A DNA stretch of 5,404 bases from CAZADA01 sp964524065 (lineage in GTDB: Bacteria > Pseudomonadota > Alphaproteobacteria > Caulobacterales > Maricaulaceae), in NCBI GenBank assembly GCA_964524065.1, contig CAZGCB010000136.1:1-5404 (forward strand). Direction: 5' to 3'. Every line of letters starts with the position of its first letter. The first letter of the stretch is position 1. A program made the translations under genes and the position numbers. The notes below the pieces were generated by a model. The model was not told where the DNA came from. It made no database searches and saw only the letters and a list, made by a program, of their open reading frames with translations. Below are positions 5,006-5,404 of the stretch, one piece after another.

Positions 5006-5065
5006 GAGGCAGTCCGTGAGCCGGCGCCATGCCTCAGCGCTGAGACAGTAAACAGCGGGCCTCCT
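5004..5065. repeat. Inverted repeat around a 12-bp palindrome after coq7
   Basis: AGGAGGC (5004-5010, overlapping the stop codon) is the inverse of GCCTCCT (5059-5065). Between them CTCAGCGCTGAG (5033-5044) is a perfect 12-bp palindrome. The arrangement could fold into a three-way structure at the operon end. No T-tract follows, so it is not a recognisable intrinsic terminator. Confidence 0.35.
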
Positions 5066-5361
5066 GACACTTAGCATACAACGTCACTATGATGCGCACG
5101 GGGCAAGAGCGATCCAAAGCAAAAGCTTGCAGATCATTCCCGGGCGTCTGCTCATCACCAGGCGCGGTCGATACTCTCCGACATCGATATGCGCGTCTTG
5201 GCGCTCGTCGAAGTCTAGTGCAGAGGGCGCTCTCAGCGGTGACGGATCGCCACGCGCCCACACTCCGACGAGGGCGTGGTCTCGCCCCGGAAATCCTAAC
5301 GCTAAGGGGGCCCAAACAATGGGAGCGGTTCAGGTAGCGCATGTTAGCATTTGAGCTGCCG
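5066..5361. other. Intergenic region with no credible gene
   Basis: Open frames on both strands here (plus 5089-5337, minus 5034-5342) are arginine-rich, have no recognisable domain and no ribosome-binding site; I do not call them. One notable stem is CCACG..CCC (5250-5259, CG bulged) with GGGCGTGG (5272-5279). No tRNA is present and no promoter could be placed with confidence. The region may hold the promoter and leader of a gene beginning beyond 5404. Confidence 0.5.
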
Positions 5362-5404
5362 CCGGTTTTGAGGACACCGAGGTAAGGTGTTTTTGAAACC
5401 GGAG
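5362..5404 (+). promoter_or_regulatory. 17-bp leader-like hairpin abutting GGAG
   Basis: Positions 5362-5378 pair with 5386-5402 through all 17 positions around the loop GAGGTAA. CCGGTTT/AAACCGG forms the base and ACACC/GGTGT the top; the middle contains four G.U pairs and one A-U. In plus-strand RNA the helix is continuous, while in minus-strand RNA the four G.U pairs become A.C mismatches, so the plus-strand transcript is the likely functional form. The helix base includes the first two bases of GGAG (5401-5404), a possible Shine-Dalgarno for a gene beyond the window. The upper stem followed by a T5 run could alternatively act as a weak terminator. Confidence 0.55.

Noticed and set aside
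633..5041. Recurrent AGCGCT core in several intergenic palindromes (633-638, 2965-2970, 3759-3764, 5036-5041)
   Set aside because: The hexamer also occurs within coding regions (for example near 914, 3382 and 4376), so intergenic enrichment is not convincing.
5034..5342. Minus-strand 102-residue and plus-strand 82-residue ORFs in the final intergenic region
   Set aside because: Both are arginine-rich, overlap each other, lack ribosome-binding sites and show no motif.
1..5404. CRISPR array, insertion sequence or phage gene
   Set aside because: No regularly spaced direct repeats, transposase or integrase motifs, or terminal repeats with target duplication were found on either strand.

Overview
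The window reads as ordinary chromosomal DNA from a GC-rich alphaproteobacterium. The main taxonomic clues are a COQ7-type ubiquinone hydroxylase (typical of Alphaproteobacteria, where gammaproteobacteria usually use UbiF), an alpha-type DsbB carrying the YHAGVEWGWF stretch, and an ExoD-family membrane protein. I found no insertion sequence, CRISPR array, phage gene or toxin-antitoxin pair.

Layout. Positions 1-65 are the 3' part of a tRNA with a CAU anticodon. Its acceptor bases point to tRNA-Ile2 (lysidine-modified, AUA-reading) rather than Met. It faces a complete tRNA-Leu(CAA) on the minus strand (427-513). The roughly 360 bp between these convergent tRNA genes hold no convincing ORF but contain several hairpins and some tRNA-3'-end-like sequence. 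Positions 514-759 are non-coding, with one long imperfect stem. Five protein genes follow, all on the plus strand: an MhpD-like fumarylacetoacetase-fold enzyme (760-1578), a GT2 glycosyltransferase fused to a GtrA membrane domain (1716-2915), an ExoD-family protein (3015-3713), DsbB (3817-4392) and COQ7 (4385-5005). The last ~400 bp (5006-5404) have no credible gene. They end in a 17-bp hairpin that runs straight into a GGAG at the window edge, so a gene probably starts just beyond.

How the genes fit together. The clearest functional link is dsbB-coq7. The two overlap by 8 bp and so are probably translationally coupled. COQ7 performs a late step of ubiquinone synthesis, and DsbB passes electrons from periplasmic disulfide formation to ubiquinone. 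The GT2-GtrA fusion and the ExoD-family protein are neighbours that both suggest envelope or exopolysaccharide work, although the ~100-bp gap between them does not prove an operon. The FAH-fold enzyme shows no pathway partner here.

The protein genes all belong to known families, so nothing in the window amounts to a new protein system. The parts most worth a second look are the RNA-level structures: the hairpins between the tRNA genes, and the terminal hairpin whose G.U pairs make it much better as plus-strand RNA than as minus-strand RNA.
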